Translations under genes and position numbers: made by a program
From: Mycobacterium sp. UM_CSW
Lineage (GTDB): Bacteria; Actinomycetota; Actinomycetes; Mycobacteriales; Mycobacteriaceae
Length of the DNA stretch: 63,569 bases
Assembly (NCBI RefSeq): GCF_000455205.1
Contig: NZ_AUWQ01000059.1
Location: 1-63,569, forward strand
Direction: 5' to 3'
Notes under the pieces: model-generated
What the model was told of the DNA's origin: nothing
The model's input: only the letters and a program-made list of their open reading frames with translations
The model's database searches: none
Part shown: positions 1 to 7,791 of the stretch, one piece after another
How positions within the stretch are numbered: position 1 is the first letter of the stretch
How the letters are laid out: every line of letters starts with the position of its first letter

Positions 1-576
1 GGGATGGTCACCGCGCCGACCACCGTCGCCGTCGTCACCTCCGCAACCCTCAATGGCGTCGCCTATTCGACCTCGCAGCTGCCCGCCATCCTGGGCGTCG
101 GGGTCAACCCCGGCGGACCCCTGAGCACCAGCCCCGTGACCGCGTTGCCGGGCACCTTCGGTCAGGGCGTGCTGATCGACGAACCCGCGGGCGTAATGGA
201 GTTCGGCCCCAACCCACTTCCCGCCCATGCCTCGGTGACCGGAGCGCCGGTCACCACCCTGGAGGTGCGCATCGACAACGGGGCCCTCCAAACGACCAGC
301 AACGCGTACATCGATTCCGGGGGCTTGGGCGGGGATGTCCCCACCGCTCTCAACCCGCCCAACGTCGGCGGATATCTGCCCGCAGGGACCACCATTTCCG
401 TCTACACCACCGGCGGGACGCTGCTGTACACGACAACGGTCGGGGCGCAGCAGACGAACGTCGTGTCGAGTTTCCTGGGCGGCACCTTCAACACCGGGAT
501 CGCGCCGTTCCTCCAGGATCCGATCTACCTGTCCTATAGCCCCGGCGGTACCGGGACAACGATTTTCGACGCATGA
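1..576 (+). CDS. PE-family protein, C-terminal aspartic-protease domain (5' truncated)
   Basis: The reading frame is open at the left edge, so only the last 191 codons are present. The visible part is closely related to the C-terminal domain of the complete gene at 694: both share the MVTAPxTV segment, a LGVG..P turn, a DQGVL/GQGVL segment, FGPNP and a final SY(S/D)P..GT..FD block. A D-S-G triad (Asp codon at 313-315) sits where the downstream paralogue has its second catalytic D-T-G. This type of domain is known from PecA/PE_PGRS35-like mycobacterial surface proteases. The PE and any PGRS parts must lie upstream of the window. It is a tandem paralogue of its neighbour. The family call is strong; protease activity is inferred. 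Confidence 0.8.
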   Translation, partial: GMVTAPTTVAVVTSATLNGVAYSTSQLPAILGVGVNPGGPLSTSPVTALPGTFGQGVLIDEPAGVMEFGPNPLPAHASVTGAPVTTLEVRIDNGALQTTSNAYIDSGGLGGDVPTALNPPNVGGYLPAGTTISVYTTGGTLLYTTTVGAQQTNVVSSFLGGTFNTGIAPFLQDPIYLSYSPGGTGTTIFDA

Positions 577-612
577 ATTAACTTTGAATTCGCTTTGAAA
601 ATAAGCAATTTC

Positions 613-633
613 GCGACATCGTGTCGCTATTAT
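613..633 (+). promoter_or_regulatory. Small palindrome with adjacent -10-like TATTAT before the PE_PGRS gene
   Basis: GCGACA-TCG-TGTCGC is a perfect 6-bp inverted repeat at 613-627, followed directly by TATTAT at 628-633, in an AT-richer stretch than its surroundings. The PE start lies 60 bases downstream. A palindrome abutting a -10-like hexamer could be an operator. No convincing -35 is seen at 16-18 bp, so the promoter call is tentative. Confidence 0.3.
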
Positions 634-693
634 CCGCATGTCGCACATCGGGCCGCGACCACTTAATGCCATGCATCCCTGGTGGAGGGTTTG

Positions 694-2568
694 ATGTCGT
701 TTGTCTTCGCTGTGCCCGCAGTAATGTCCGACGCGGCAACAAGTTTGGAGAGCCTGGGCTCGACAATCAACGCGGCGCACGCGGCCGCGGCGATGCCCAC
801 GACCGGGATCGCGGCGGCCGCCGGCGATGAGGTGTCGGCGACCATCGCGGCGTTCTTCTCTGAGCACGGCGCGGCATATCAGGCGCTGAGCGGTCAGGCC
901 GCGGCTTTCCACACCCAGCTGCTGCAAACCCTCAACGCGGGCACCCAGGCCTACCTGGACGTCGAGGCCCACAGCCTGGCCCAGCTGCAGGCGTTCCAGG
1001 AAGGCGTTCTGGCAGTGATCAATTCGCCTACCGACATGGTGCTGGGGCGCCCGCTGATCGGCGACGGCGTCGACGGCACCACCAACGCCCAGGGTGTGGG
1101 AACGGCGGGCGGCGCGGGCGGAATCCTTTGGGGCGAGGGCGGTCACGGCGGCGCCAGCACGGCCGACGGGGTAGCGGGCGGCGCCGGTGGCCCCGCCGGT
1201 TTGATCGGCACCGGCGGCACCGGCGGAATGGGCGGATTCGGGGCGTCCGGCGGAGCCGGGGGCACCGGCGGGCTGCTCTGGGGCAACGGTGGCGTTGGCG
1301 GTCTCGGCGGGGAACATGGAATCGGCGGTACCGGCGGCAACGCGCTGTTCTTCGGACACGGGGGCGTAGGCGGTCAAGGCGGTACCTATACGTTCGCCAA
1401 CAACGTCACCACGATCGGCGGCGCCGGCGGAACCGGGGGCACCGGCGGCCTGTTGTGGGGCGGCGGCGGGGCCGGCGGTATCGGCGGACCCTACGCCACG
1501 GGCGGCGCCGGCGGCAACGCGCAGTGGCTCGGCAACGGAGGCCACGGCGGAATGGGTGGGGCCTTTGCCAACGGCGGCGCCGGCGGAACCGGGGGGCACT
1601 TGATCGGTGACGGCGGCGACGGTGGAACCGGCGGCGTCTTGTCCGGTCTCGGCGGTCCCAGCGGCTCCAGCATCGGATTGTGGGGCCACGCCGGCACCGC
1701 CGGCGCCAATGGCGGCGCCGCCATCGTCCAGCTGAACGGAGTTGACGCCGGTCGTCCAACCATCTCGGTCTCCGTTGACGACGGGCCGACCGTGCAAGCG
1801 TTGATCGACAGCGGCTCCACCGCCACCCTCTTCCCGCAGAGCATGGTCAATCAGGCGTCCCTCGGCCCCGCCGGCGCGAAAGGCGTCTACACCTTTGGCA
1901 CGCCCGAAGACACAACCGTCGACTACTACACCACCTATCAGGCCCAGGTGAATTTCGGCAAGGGGATGGTCACCGCGCCGATGACCGTCGGTGTGATCAC
2001 CGCGGAGGTCCACAACGGAGTGGCCCAGATTCCGAACGAGGCCGTGCTCGGTGTTGGGGCGAATACGCCGCACGACCCGGATTTCGTCACCAGCCCAACG
2101 CAGCATTTGCCGGGCGTCCTCGATCAGGGTGTGCTGTTCAACGAGAGCGCGGCGCGGCCTTATGTGCAGTTCGGTCCAAACCCGGGCACCCCGTTCGCCT
2201 CCGTGACCGGGGCGCCGTACACCAACGCCTTGCAAATATCGGTCAATGGTGCGCAGCCGCAGACACTCATCGATGCGATCGTCGACACCGGCGGCAACGG
2301 CGGCCACATCCCGCAGAACTTCGTCCCCGGCTACAACCCCGGCGACTACTTGCCGCAGGGAACGAAGATTGAGGTCAACATCCAGGGCATCACCCAACCG
2401 CTGTACACAGAGATACTGGGCGCCAACGCCATGCAGGTCACCGTGTCCCAGACCGCTGTGCCCCCGGGGAACTTCAACACCGGAAACTACATCTTCAAGC
2501 AGATGCCGATCTATTTCTCCTACGACCCCACCGGTCAAGGGACCATCTATTTCGATCAGCCGTCCTGA
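694..2568 (+). CDS. PE_PGRS protein with PecA-like aspartic protease domain
   Basis: Probably a secreted or surface-bound protease of the PE_PGRS family. ATG 694 is preferred over the in-frame GTG at 682, because GGTGGAGGG at 681-689 is then the ribosome binding site and the protein begins with the classical PE opening MSFVFA. It has 624 residues: PE helical domain (about 1-100) ending in the YxxxE secretion motif (YLDVE), Gly-Gly-x PGRS repeats (about 135-340), then a protease domain (about 348-624). That domain carries D-S-G-S-T with Asp372 and D-T-G with Asp531, as in PecA/PE_PGRS35-type retropepsin-like proteases. Oddity: the signature Pro-Glu is Pro-Ala (VPAV). ESX-5 would be the expected exporter. 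Catalysis is inferred. Confidence 0.88.
   Translation: MSFVFAVPAVMSDAATSLESLGSTINAAHAAAAMPTTGIAAAAGDEVSATIAAFFSEHGAAYQALSGQAAAFHTQLLQTLNAGTQAYLDVEAHSLAQLQAFQEGVLAVINSPTDMVLGRPLIGDGVDGTTNAQGVGTAGGAGGILWGEGGHGGASTADGVAGGAGGPAGLIGTGGTGGMGGFGASGGAGGTGGLLWGNGGVGGLGGEHGIGGTGGNALFFGHGGVGGQGGTYTFANNVTTIGGAGGTGGTGGLLWGGGGAGGIGGPYATGGAGGNAQWLGNGGHGGMGGAFANGGAGGTGGHLIGDGGDGGTGGVLSGLGGPSGSSIGLWGHAGTAGANGGAAIVQLNGVDAGRPTISVSVDDGPTVQALIDSGSTATLFPQSMVNQASLGPAGAKGVYTFGTPEDTTVDYYTTYQAQVNFGKGMVTAPMTVGVITAEVHNGVAQIPNEAVLGVGANTPHDPDFVTSPTQHLPGVLDQGVLFNESAARPYVQFGPNPGTPFASVTGAPYTNALQISVNGAQPQTLIDAIVDTGGNGGHIPQNFVPGYNPGDYLPQGTKIEVNIQGITQPLYTEILGANAMQVTVSQTAVPPGNFNTGNYIFKQMPIYFSYDPTGQGTIYFDQPS
1096..1710 (+). repeat. 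PGRS repeat region (Gly-Gly-x coding repeats)
   Basis: Degenerate tandem repeats of GGCGGC/GGCACC units encode runs of GGTGG, GGAGG and GGVGG motifs, in frame inside the PE_PGRS gene. The segment is short for a PGRS domain (about 200 residues). Copies of this type are prone to slippage and recombination and cause long spurious arginine- or proline-rich frames on both strands. Confidence 0.85.
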
Positions 2569-2579
2569 TCCGGTCCAAT

Positions 2580-2999
2580 TCAGGCTGCGGCGGTGGTCGG
2601 TTCCACTTTTGGAATGCGCCCGCCGACGTTGCGCTTTGACCGCACCGACACGACCAGGGCGGCCGCCCACAACACCACGCACAGCACCTCGGACCCCACG
2701 CTGAGTGCCGCGTGCGGCGCCGGGTCCCAGCCGTGCTCGGTAAAGCCAAAGAGCCCAACGGTTCTCGACAGCGCGAAGGCGACCAGTGAGCCGCCGGCCA
2801 ACCCGGCGGCCGACCATTCCAGCCACCAGGGGCCACCGGCCGCGACCAGCAGGGCCAGCGAGAACGAAACGCTGGCCTGGGTCAGGAAGCTGGTGCCGAT
2901 CATCGGAATGTGCTGATAGCCATGGACGTACAGGTAGGCGTGGCTGAAGGCGCTGACGGCCAGGGAGGCGGCCAGCGCGAGCCGGAGGAAGATTTTCAT
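2580..2999 (-). CDS. Small four-helix membrane protein
   Basis: This is a 139-residue hydrophobic protein with about four membrane spans (near residues 5-25, 40-57, 64-82 and 103-122) and a basic C-terminus (VRSKRNVGGR). I do not recognise a named family. It is the last gene of the five-gene operon that starts with the ECF sigma factor. Its ATG overlaps the stop of the metallophosphoesterase gene (ATGA), which implies translational coupling. His residues in the first extracytoplasmic loop (AYLYVHGYQHIP) might bind metal or haem, but that is speculation. Confidence 0.75.
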   Translation of the reverse strand: MKIFLRLALAASLAVSAFSHAYLYVHGYQHIPMIGTSFLTQASVSFSLALLVAAGGPWWLEWSAAGLAGGSLVAFALSRTVGLFGFTEHGWDPAPHAALSVGSEVLCVVLWAAALVVSVRSKRNVGGRIPKVEPTTAAA

Positions 3000-3922
3000 T
3001 GCAGCTTGGTCTCTTTCAATGCGAGGGCGGCCTGGCCCTTGGTGTAGTTGACCTCGCGGATCCCCAGGGCGTCGTGCAGCTTGCCCGCCGGCAGCGTGAT
3101 CGGCTTGGGCGCCGGCCCGTCACCGGGATGAGGCAGCGGGTAGGCGGTCGTCGTCCCGCTGTAGAACGTCACGTTGCCTTCCGTCTTGGAAAACAGTTGG
3201 TGCACATGGCCGTTGAGGCATGTCACCGACGAGAACCGGCTCAGGTAGCTCAGGGCCTGGGTGGCGTCGTCGGTGCCCCAGCCCCAGTCCGGGTACATCG
3301 CGAACAGCGGAATGTGGCTGAACACGATGATGGGTGTATCGCTGGACAAGCCCGCGACGTCCTTCTCGACGAACTCCAGCTGGTCGACACCCAAGTGCCC
3401 GAGCTTCTTGAGGTTCAAGGTGTTCACCAACGCGATCACGTGGACACCCGCGATGTCGAAGCTGTACCAACCGTCGCCGCGCGTCCCGGCGCCGAAGACG
3501 CTGCGGTACTTCTGTCCCGCGTCGTCGACAGAATCGTGCTCGCCGGGCACCGTGAACACGTGCGGCGTCTGCACTTTGGTGAGCATCTGCTTGACCTGGT
3601 CGAACTGCTCGGGGGTCGACAGGTGGGTGAGGTCGCCGGTGTGGATGACGAAGTCCGGTGCGTAGCCGAGGCCGTTGATCTGGTCGATCGCGTGGCCGAA
3701 GGTGCCGGCGACGTCCGGGTTGGGCGGGCCCGAAAAGCCGATGTGGCTGTCGCTCACCTGGGCGAAGCGCAGCGTGGGCCGGGCGCTGGTGTGCGAGGCC
3801 GACGCCGTCCCGGCGACGTGCGAGATGACCTCGCCACCGACGACGGCGAAGCCGACCGCCGCGCCGAACCACGCCGAGTGCCGGATCAGCTGCCGGCGGG
3901 TCATCGTGTTCGGATCGTTCAT
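2996..3922 (-). CDS. Tat-exported calcineurin-like metallophosphoesterase
   Basis: Predicted extracytoplasmic phosphoesterase with a dinuclear metal centre, 308 residues. The N-terminus has a twin-arginine signal (TRRQLIRHSAW plus a hydrophobic stretch to about residue 33). Metallophosphoesterase motifs follow in order: D-S-H (QVSDSHIG), G-D (HTGDLTH), G-E-H-D (a GNHD variant, VPGEHDS), a His in VFSHIPLF, and G-H-V-H (NGHVHQL). The ATG at 3922 overlaps the cupredoxin stop by 4 bases. A much longer frame runs upstream, but it is only the opened-up shadow of the neighbouring genes. Position in a Rieske/cupredoxin operon suggests an envelope redox or metal response; the substrate is unknown. Confidence 0.88.
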   Translation of the reverse strand: MNDPNTMTRRQLIRHSAWFGAAVGFAVVGGEVISHVAGTASASHTSARPTLRFAQVSDSHIGFSGPPNPDVAGTFGHAIDQINGLGYAPDFVIHTGDLTHLSTPEQFDQVKQMLTKVQTPHVFTVPGEHDSVDDAGQKYRSVFGAGTRGDGWYSFDIAGVHVIALVNTLNLKKLGHLGVDQLEFVEKDVAGLSSDTPIIVFSHIPLFAMYPDWGWGTDDATQALSYLSRFSSVTCLNGHVHQLFSKTEGNVTFYSGTTTAYPLPHPGDGPAPKPITLPAGKLHDALGIREVNYTKGQAALALKETKLQ

Positions 3923-4389
3923 CCCGTCACCACCACGGTGCCGTGCATCATCGGGTGGATCGAGCAGACGTAGTCGAACTTCCCCGCGGTGGGAAAGGTG
4001 TGCGAAAAGGTTGCGCCCGTGCCCATTCCGGGCGACTTGAACGACCCGTCGGCGGCGGCGACCGTGTGCGGTTCCTCGTCCTTGTTGGTCCAGGTGACGG
4101 TGCTGCCGGCCTTGACGGTCAGCGTGGCCGGCGCGAAGGCGAAGTTGTCGATGGTGACCGCATCGCCCGTGGCCGCGGCCGGCGACCCCGTCGCGGACGC
4201 GGCGCCCGGCTGCGGACCCGGCGCCGAGGGCATCCCGCTCATGCCCGGCATCCCGGGCGTGCCGCTGGCATTCGATCCGAAGGTCACCGACGGCGGCTGC
4301 GCGGCGGGCGGCGACGACGAGCAGCCGGCCAGCAACACACCGACGGCCGACGCCGCGACCACATGTTTTCGAAGCTTGGCGATGTTCAT
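3919..4389 (-). CDS. Cupredoxin (plastocyanin/amicyanin-like) lipoprotein
   Basis: A 156-residue exported copper protein. The signal peptide ends in the lipobox LLAGC, with Cys23 as the lipidated residue. A Pro/Gly/Met/Ala-rich linker (about 24-75) leads to one cupredoxin domain (about 76-156). Type I copper ligands are visible: His108 (EEPHTV), then Cys142, His145 and Met148 in YVCSIHPMM, the C-x2-H-x2-M spacing of amicyanin. It should carry electrons, or bind copper, at the outer face of the membrane. It sits directly downstream of the membrane Rieske gene and overlaps the phosphoesterase gene, so the two metalloproteins are probably made together and may exchange electrons. Confidence 0.9.
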   Translation of the reverse strand: MNIAKLRKHVVAASAVGVLLAGCSSSPPAAQPPSVTFGSNASGTPGMPGMSGMPSAPGPQPGAASATGSPAAATGDAVTIDNFAFAPATLTVKAGSTVTWTNKDEEPHTVAAADGSFKSPGMGTGATFSHTFPTAGKFDYVCSIHPMMHGTVVVTG

Positions 4390-4410
4390 GCCAAGAGATA
4401 TGGCGGCGGG

Positions 4411-5100
4411 TTACACGTCGCGGCGCGGCGGGGCGAACACCTCGATTGCGCCGTCGACCTCGCGAACCTGCAGCGCGGGCAAGGGCTTTGGAGCGATCGG
4501 CAGCTGGTGGGTGCGCACCTGCCCGGTGGGCGAGAACGACGTGGTGTGGCAGGGGCATTGCAGCGCGTCGTTCTGTGCGTCGAACCACAGCTTGCACCCC
4601 TGATGGGTGCAGACGCCGGAGATCGCCTGGGGTTTGCCGTCGACGCGGTGGACGAACCCGGCGACCGAACCGAGGTCGAACGGATGCATGACGCCGTCGG
4701 GCACGTCCGCGCTCGACGCGACGCGCTGCCACGTCCCGTCGTTGGGCGTAAGCTCACCCGCGACCGCCGGGCCCTGCGTGGGGCTGCCGATCAGGGCGCG
4801 ATCGATGGAAACCGCGGCGGCCGCGGCGACCGCGGCTGCCGACGTGCCCACGATGACCTGTCGGCGCGTCGCGCTCTGCTTGGGCGCCGCCGGCGCCGGC
4901 GCGCCGTCCATCTGCTCCGCGAGGCGCCGGTGCAGGTCGGCGAGGAACTCCTGGCGCGGCTCGGCATCCGCGGTCCCCGCCGCCCGCAGGTCGATCGCCG
5001 TGCGGATCTGCGCGGCCTCGAAGTCGTCGGGCGCAAACGGCTTCGGCCGGCGACCCCGCAACAGGTCATCGACATAGCGCCGCAGCCCTCGCGCGTTCAT
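4411..5100 (-). CDS. Membrane-anchored Rieske [2Fe-2S] protein, possible redox-sensing anti-sigma factor
   Basis: 229 residues in three parts. A charged N-terminal region (1-77) with no signal peptide is followed by twin-Arg at 79-80 and a hydrophobic segment (about 82-100), then a C-terminal Rieske domain. All Rieske residues are present: ligands Cys164, His166, Cys182 and His185, plus Cys169 and Cys184 for the bc1-type disulfide (CTHQGC and CPCH). The ATG overlaps the stop of the ECF sigma gene (ATGA). Membrane proteins in that position are commonly anti-sigma factors with a cytosolic N-terminal arm, and the 77-residue arm here would fit. I infer a sensor whose outer Rieske cluster controls the sigma factor. 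Alternatively it is a simple Tat-exported electron carrier. Confidence 0.85.
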   Translation of the reverse strand: MNARGLRRYVDDLLRGRRPKPFAPDDFEAAQIRTAIDLRAAGTADAEPRQEFLADLHRRLAEQMDGAPAPAAPKQSATRRQVIVGTSAAAVAAAAAVSIDRALIGSPTQGPAVAGELTPNDGTWQRVASSADVPDGVMHPFDLGSVAGFVHRVDGKPQAISGVCTHQGCKLWFDAQNDALQCPCHTTSFSPTGQVRTHQLPIAPKPLPALQVREVDGAIEVFAPPRRDV

Positions 5101-5654
5101 CGTTGCCCTCCATCGTTGACCTGTGCCGCCAGCCGCAGGGCGCGGTGCTGCAGCACCTTGGCGTTGGCGACGCTGATCCCAAGCTCGGCCGCGGACTCCT
5201 TGATCGAATTTCCTTGCAGGAAACGGATTTCGAGAATCTGGCGATACCGGTCCGGCAGTCCGTCGAGAACCCGCGCGACGCGCTGGGGCGCGGTGCTGAT
5301 CGCTTCCTCGCTCTCGGGTGGTTGTTCGATGTCGTCGATCGAGGTTATCTCCCGGCCCATGGTCTCCCGCCAGTGTGCGGCCAGCACCGTCCTGGCGGTG
5401 GCCCGCAGGTAGGCGCGCACCTCGCCGACGGTCGCGGTCAGGCGCAGTGGCCGCAGCGCCGCCAGAAAGACCTCAGCGGTGAGGTCCTCGGCGTCGGCGC
5501 GGTTACCCACCCGCGCGAACAGCGTGCGGTACACCCAGGACGCGTTGTCGGAGTACACCGCTTCCCAGTCGGGATAGCTTTCATAACCACTGTCGGGCAC
5601 CGCGCGCAGCGGTCGCGAGACTAGCGGTTTCTGGGGGTCGTTTTGCGCCGCCAC
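5097..5654 (-). CDS. ECF (sigma-70 family, extracytoplasmic function) sigma factor
   Basis: A 185-residue RNA polymerase sigma factor with region 2 (about 28-95, including NRADAEDLTAEVFLAALR) and region 4 (about 125-180, with LPDRYRQILEIRFLQGNSI and the helix-turn-helix ESAAELGISVANAKVLQHRAL). No region 1.1 or 3 is seen, and the length is normal for the ECF class. The start is GTG at 5654, behind a good ribosome binding site (GAAGGAGG). It is the first gene of the operon sigma - Rieske - cupredoxin - phosphoesterase - membrane protein. The 17-bp gap to the flavoprotein gene upstream leaves its promoter inside that gene's 3' end. I do not match it to a named M. tuberculosis sigma factor. Confidence 0.9.
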   Translation of the reverse strand: MAAQNDPQKPLVSRPLRAVPDSGYESYPDWEAVYSDNASWVYRTLFARVGNRADAEDLTAEVFLAALRPLRLTATVGEVRAYLRATARTVLAAHWRETMGREITSIDDIEQPPESEEAISTAPQRVARVLDGLPDRYRQILEIRFLQGNSIKESAAELGISVANAKVLQHRALRLAAQVNDGGQR

Positions 5655-5671
5655 GGTCCTCCTTCACCGAT

Positions 5672-7102
5672 TCAATATCGGACCGGGTTACACGCGGGCA
5701 CGTCGGCTGCCGAGGCCATCAGCTCGTCCAGTTTCGCGGCGGCGGCCGCCAGGGCCGACTTGGCCATGCCCAAGACCCTCTCCCGCACCCGCGGCTTCGC
5801 CGACGCGGGCGCCAGTGAGTCGCCCACCAGACGCCCGAAGACGTCCAGGCGCGCCGCGGCCAGCCAGGCGGTCAATTCCGGGTCCTCGAGCCAGCGCAGC
5901 TGATTGCGGTAGTAGGCCCGCGTGATGCGCAGCCAGTCGAGGTCGGTGTCGGGATGCGGCAGTGGGTCGCACAGCTCGTTCTTCACCGCGTCGTCGGGGT
6001 AGGCGGCCTCGACGTGGGCGACGAGCGCGGCGCTGAACACCTGCTGGCATCCGCGCACGCTCTGCAGCGTGATGCCGGCGCCATCGAAAATCGGTGTGGC
6101 GGGCCGTGTCTCGGCGCCGTCGGCGGTGCAGTCGACGTACAACGCCGAGGGGTTGACGGGCACGGCGCCACCCTCCAGGACCGCCTCGCCGGCGTCGGCG
6201 CGCAGCAGGTGGCCCATGCGCACCACGTCGGTGATGCGCCGCAGCTGCTCCAACTCGGCGTGGGTGACGGTTGCGCAGCGGTACATGGTCGGGCGGATCG
6301 CCGGGTCGATCCGCAACAGCGCGCCGGCTTCCTCGAGGCGGACGAACAGGTCGTCGATCGACGCCGCGTCCCGGATCGCCCGCAGCTGCGCGGTGACGGC
6401 GGTCTTGATCTTGTCGGCGAACAGCGATCCCGGCTGCAGCGTCGCGCGATCGAGCAACCACGAGTCGCGCGGCACGACCCACGTCAGTCGATCCGGCGCT
6501 ATGTCCTGGCCCAGCAGCCACAGGCACGCGTCGATGCCGGTCTTGCCGGCCCCCACGATGACGTAACGGGGGCGGGCGGCCAGCCGGGGCAGCTCGTTGG
6601 GCGCGACGCAGTCGATGCCCGGCGCCACCCGGTAGGGCGGCGGGCGCATCGAGGGCACCATGACGCGCATGTAGGTGGCGTCCACGATGCGGCGCGTCAC
6701 GTCGACGGCGTACTCGGTCCCGGCCAGCGTCCTGAACCGGCCGCCACCGGAGTATTCGCTCATCGGGAAGTAGGCCACGCGCCCGGTGGGCAGGAACCGC
6801 TGGCGCATGACGTGGTCGTAGTAGGCGCACACCTCACCCGCGGTCGCCAACTCGTAAAGCCCTTGGTTCCAGCCGACTTGGTCGATCGCGTCGCTGCCCA
6901 GGGCTAGCGAGTTGACGCCGTAGAACGCCGACGGCTGATGCAGCCGCACGAATGGGTAGGCCATGGTCCAGTGCCCGCCGGGCTGATGGTGGCGGTCCAC
7001 CAGCACCACGCGTGCCTCGGTTTCGGTGACCAGCGTGTCGATGAACGCCATCCCCATGGCGCCCGCGCCGACTACCAGGTAGTCGGCCTCGATGGTGCGC
7101 AT
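5672..7102 (-). CDS. FAD/NAD(P)-binding oxidoreductase (flavin monooxygenase-like)
   Basis: 476 residues with an N-terminal dinucleotide-binding fold (YLVVGAGAMGMAFID, GxGxxG) ending in an acidic-basic strand (VVLVDRHHQPGGHW). A second Rossmann motif is at about 177-190 (YVIVGAGKTGIDACLW). This two-nucleotide layout is typical of flavoprotein monooxygenases that use FAD and NADPH. The substrate is unknown. The gene lies 32 bases downstream of the TetR gene on the same strand and is probably co-transcribed, so it is the likely target of that repressor. No signal peptide is seen, so it is cytosolic. Confidence 0.82.
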   Translation of the reverse strand: MRTIEADYLVVGAGAMGMAFIDTLVTETEARVVLVDRHHQPGGHWTMAYPFVRLHQPSAFYGVNSLALGSDAIDQVGWNQGLYELATAGEVCAYYDHVMRQRFLPTGRVAYFPMSEYSGGGRFRTLAGTEYAVDVTRRIVDATYMRVMVPSMRPPPYRVAPGIDCVAPNELPRLAARPRYVIVGAGKTGIDACLWLLGQDIAPDRLTWVVPRDSWLLDRATLQPGSLFADKIKTAVTAQLRAIRDAASIDDLFVRLEEAGALLRIDPAIRPTMYRCATVTHAELEQLRRITDVVRMGHLLRADAGEAVLEGGAVPVNPSALYVDCTADGAETRPATPIFDGAGITLQSVRGCQQVFSAALVAHVEAAYPDDAVKNELCDPLPHPDTDLDWLRITRAYYRNQLRWLEDPELTAWLAAARLDVFGRLVGDSLAPASAKPRVRERVLGMAKSALAAAAAKLDELMASAADVPACNPVRY

Positions 7103-7134
7103 ACGGGCTAAAGGCTAATCGGCCCGGGGTCGCT

Positions 7135-7707
7135 TCAGCGGATTTCGGCCGCCGCGGTGCGCAGGTCGTCCAGGGCCGCGCGGGCCAATTCGCCCAAGCT
7201 CCGGTCACCGTCTGACGTAATCCATTCGGCAAACGCCTCTTTGAACGCGAGCCCACCCAGCTCGGCGGCCAGGGCGGCAGCGCGATCCGGCACGCCGCGC
7301 GCTCGCAGCGCGTTCGCCATGGCCGCGGCGAGGCCGACCTGTTTGAGCGCATCGCGCTCCTGCAGTTCGGCGCTGGACGCGATGACGGCCTTCACCCGGG
7401 GAGCAAGCTCGCGGTTGCGCGGGGTCATCGCCCCGGCAGCACGCTCCAGCCCGGCGGCGACCGCGGTAAGCGGCGTGGCGTCCGCGGGCGCCGAGGCGAT
7501 GCCCTCGGTCAGCAGTTGCGACAACGCCTCCTGGCCGGCCGCCAGCACCTCCCGCTTGTCGGGGAAATACCGGAAGAAGGTGCTCTTGGTCAGGCCGGCC
7601 CGATCGGCGATCTCGGCGACGGTGGTTCGGTCGTAGCCCTGCTCGGAGAAAAGGTGCAGCGCGGCCTCGACCAGGCGCGCACGCGCATCGGGTTCCCATC
7701 GGGGCAT
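7135..7707 (-). CDS. TetR/AcrR-family transcriptional regulator
   Basis: A 190-residue repressor with an N-terminal helix-turn-helix of TetR type (ARLVEAALHLFSEQGYDRTT, then VAEIADRAGLTKSTFFRYFPDKREVL at about 29-54). The all-helical ligand domain is not specific enough to name an inducer. It is transcribed divergently from the SDR-like gene at 7792 and probably together with the flavoprotein at 5672. Two near-identical palindromes in the 84-bp divergent region are its likely operators, which predicts autoregulation and control of both sides. Confidence 0.92.
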   Translation of the reverse strand: MPRWEPDARARLVEAALHLFSEQGYDRTTVAEIADRAGLTKSTFFRYFPDKREVLAAGQEALSQLLTEGIASAPADATPLTAVAAGLERAAGAMTPRNRELAPRVKAVIASSAELQERDALKQVGLAAAMANALRARGVPDRAAALAAELGGLAFKEAFAEWITSDGDRSLGELARAALDDLRTAAAEIR

Positions 7708-7722
7708 GCCGCCATGGTAAGC

Positions 7723-7742
7723 GATGAGACCTTTGTCCCATC
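7723..7742. promoter_or_regulatory. Likely TetR operator, copy 1
   Basis: GATGAGAC-N4-GTCCCATC is an imperfect palindrome with one mismatch between the 8-bp arms. It lies 15 bp outside the start of the TetR gene, and its centre is 32 bp (about three helical turns) from an identical-armed copy at 7755. Such paired sites on one face of the helix are typical for cooperative TetR binding. Confidence 0.72.
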
Positions 7743-7754
7743 ACCGTGGTAGCG

Positions 7755-7774
7755 TGATGAGACATCGGTCCCAT
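7755..7774. promoter_or_regulatory. Likely TetR operator, copy 2
   Basis: GATGAGAC-N4-GTCCCATC has the same arms as copy 1; only the 4-base spacer differs (ATCG here, CTTT there). It ends 17 bases before the ATG of the divergent SDR-like gene and abuts its AGGAG ribosome binding site, so bound repressor would block that promoter or the early transcript. Confidence 0.72.
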
Positions 7775-7791
7775 CACTTGAGGAGTGTCTC

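Noticed and set aside
1096-1759. Arginine- or proline-rich open frames within the PGRS region on both strands
   Set aside because: They arise from GGC/GCC repeats of the PE_PGRS gene read in other frames.
3923-4732. Extra 270-codon N-terminal part joined to the metallophosphoesterase frame
   Set aside because: The frame is open by chance over the cupredoxin and Rieske genes. The Tat signal at ATG 3922 and the ATGA overlap mark the real start.
5672-5720. ECF-type autoregulatory promoter for the sigma gene at 5654 inside the flavoprotein 3' end
   Set aside because: A GTAACC-like stretch is present on the minus strand, but no matching -10 at a suitable distance could be named with confidence.
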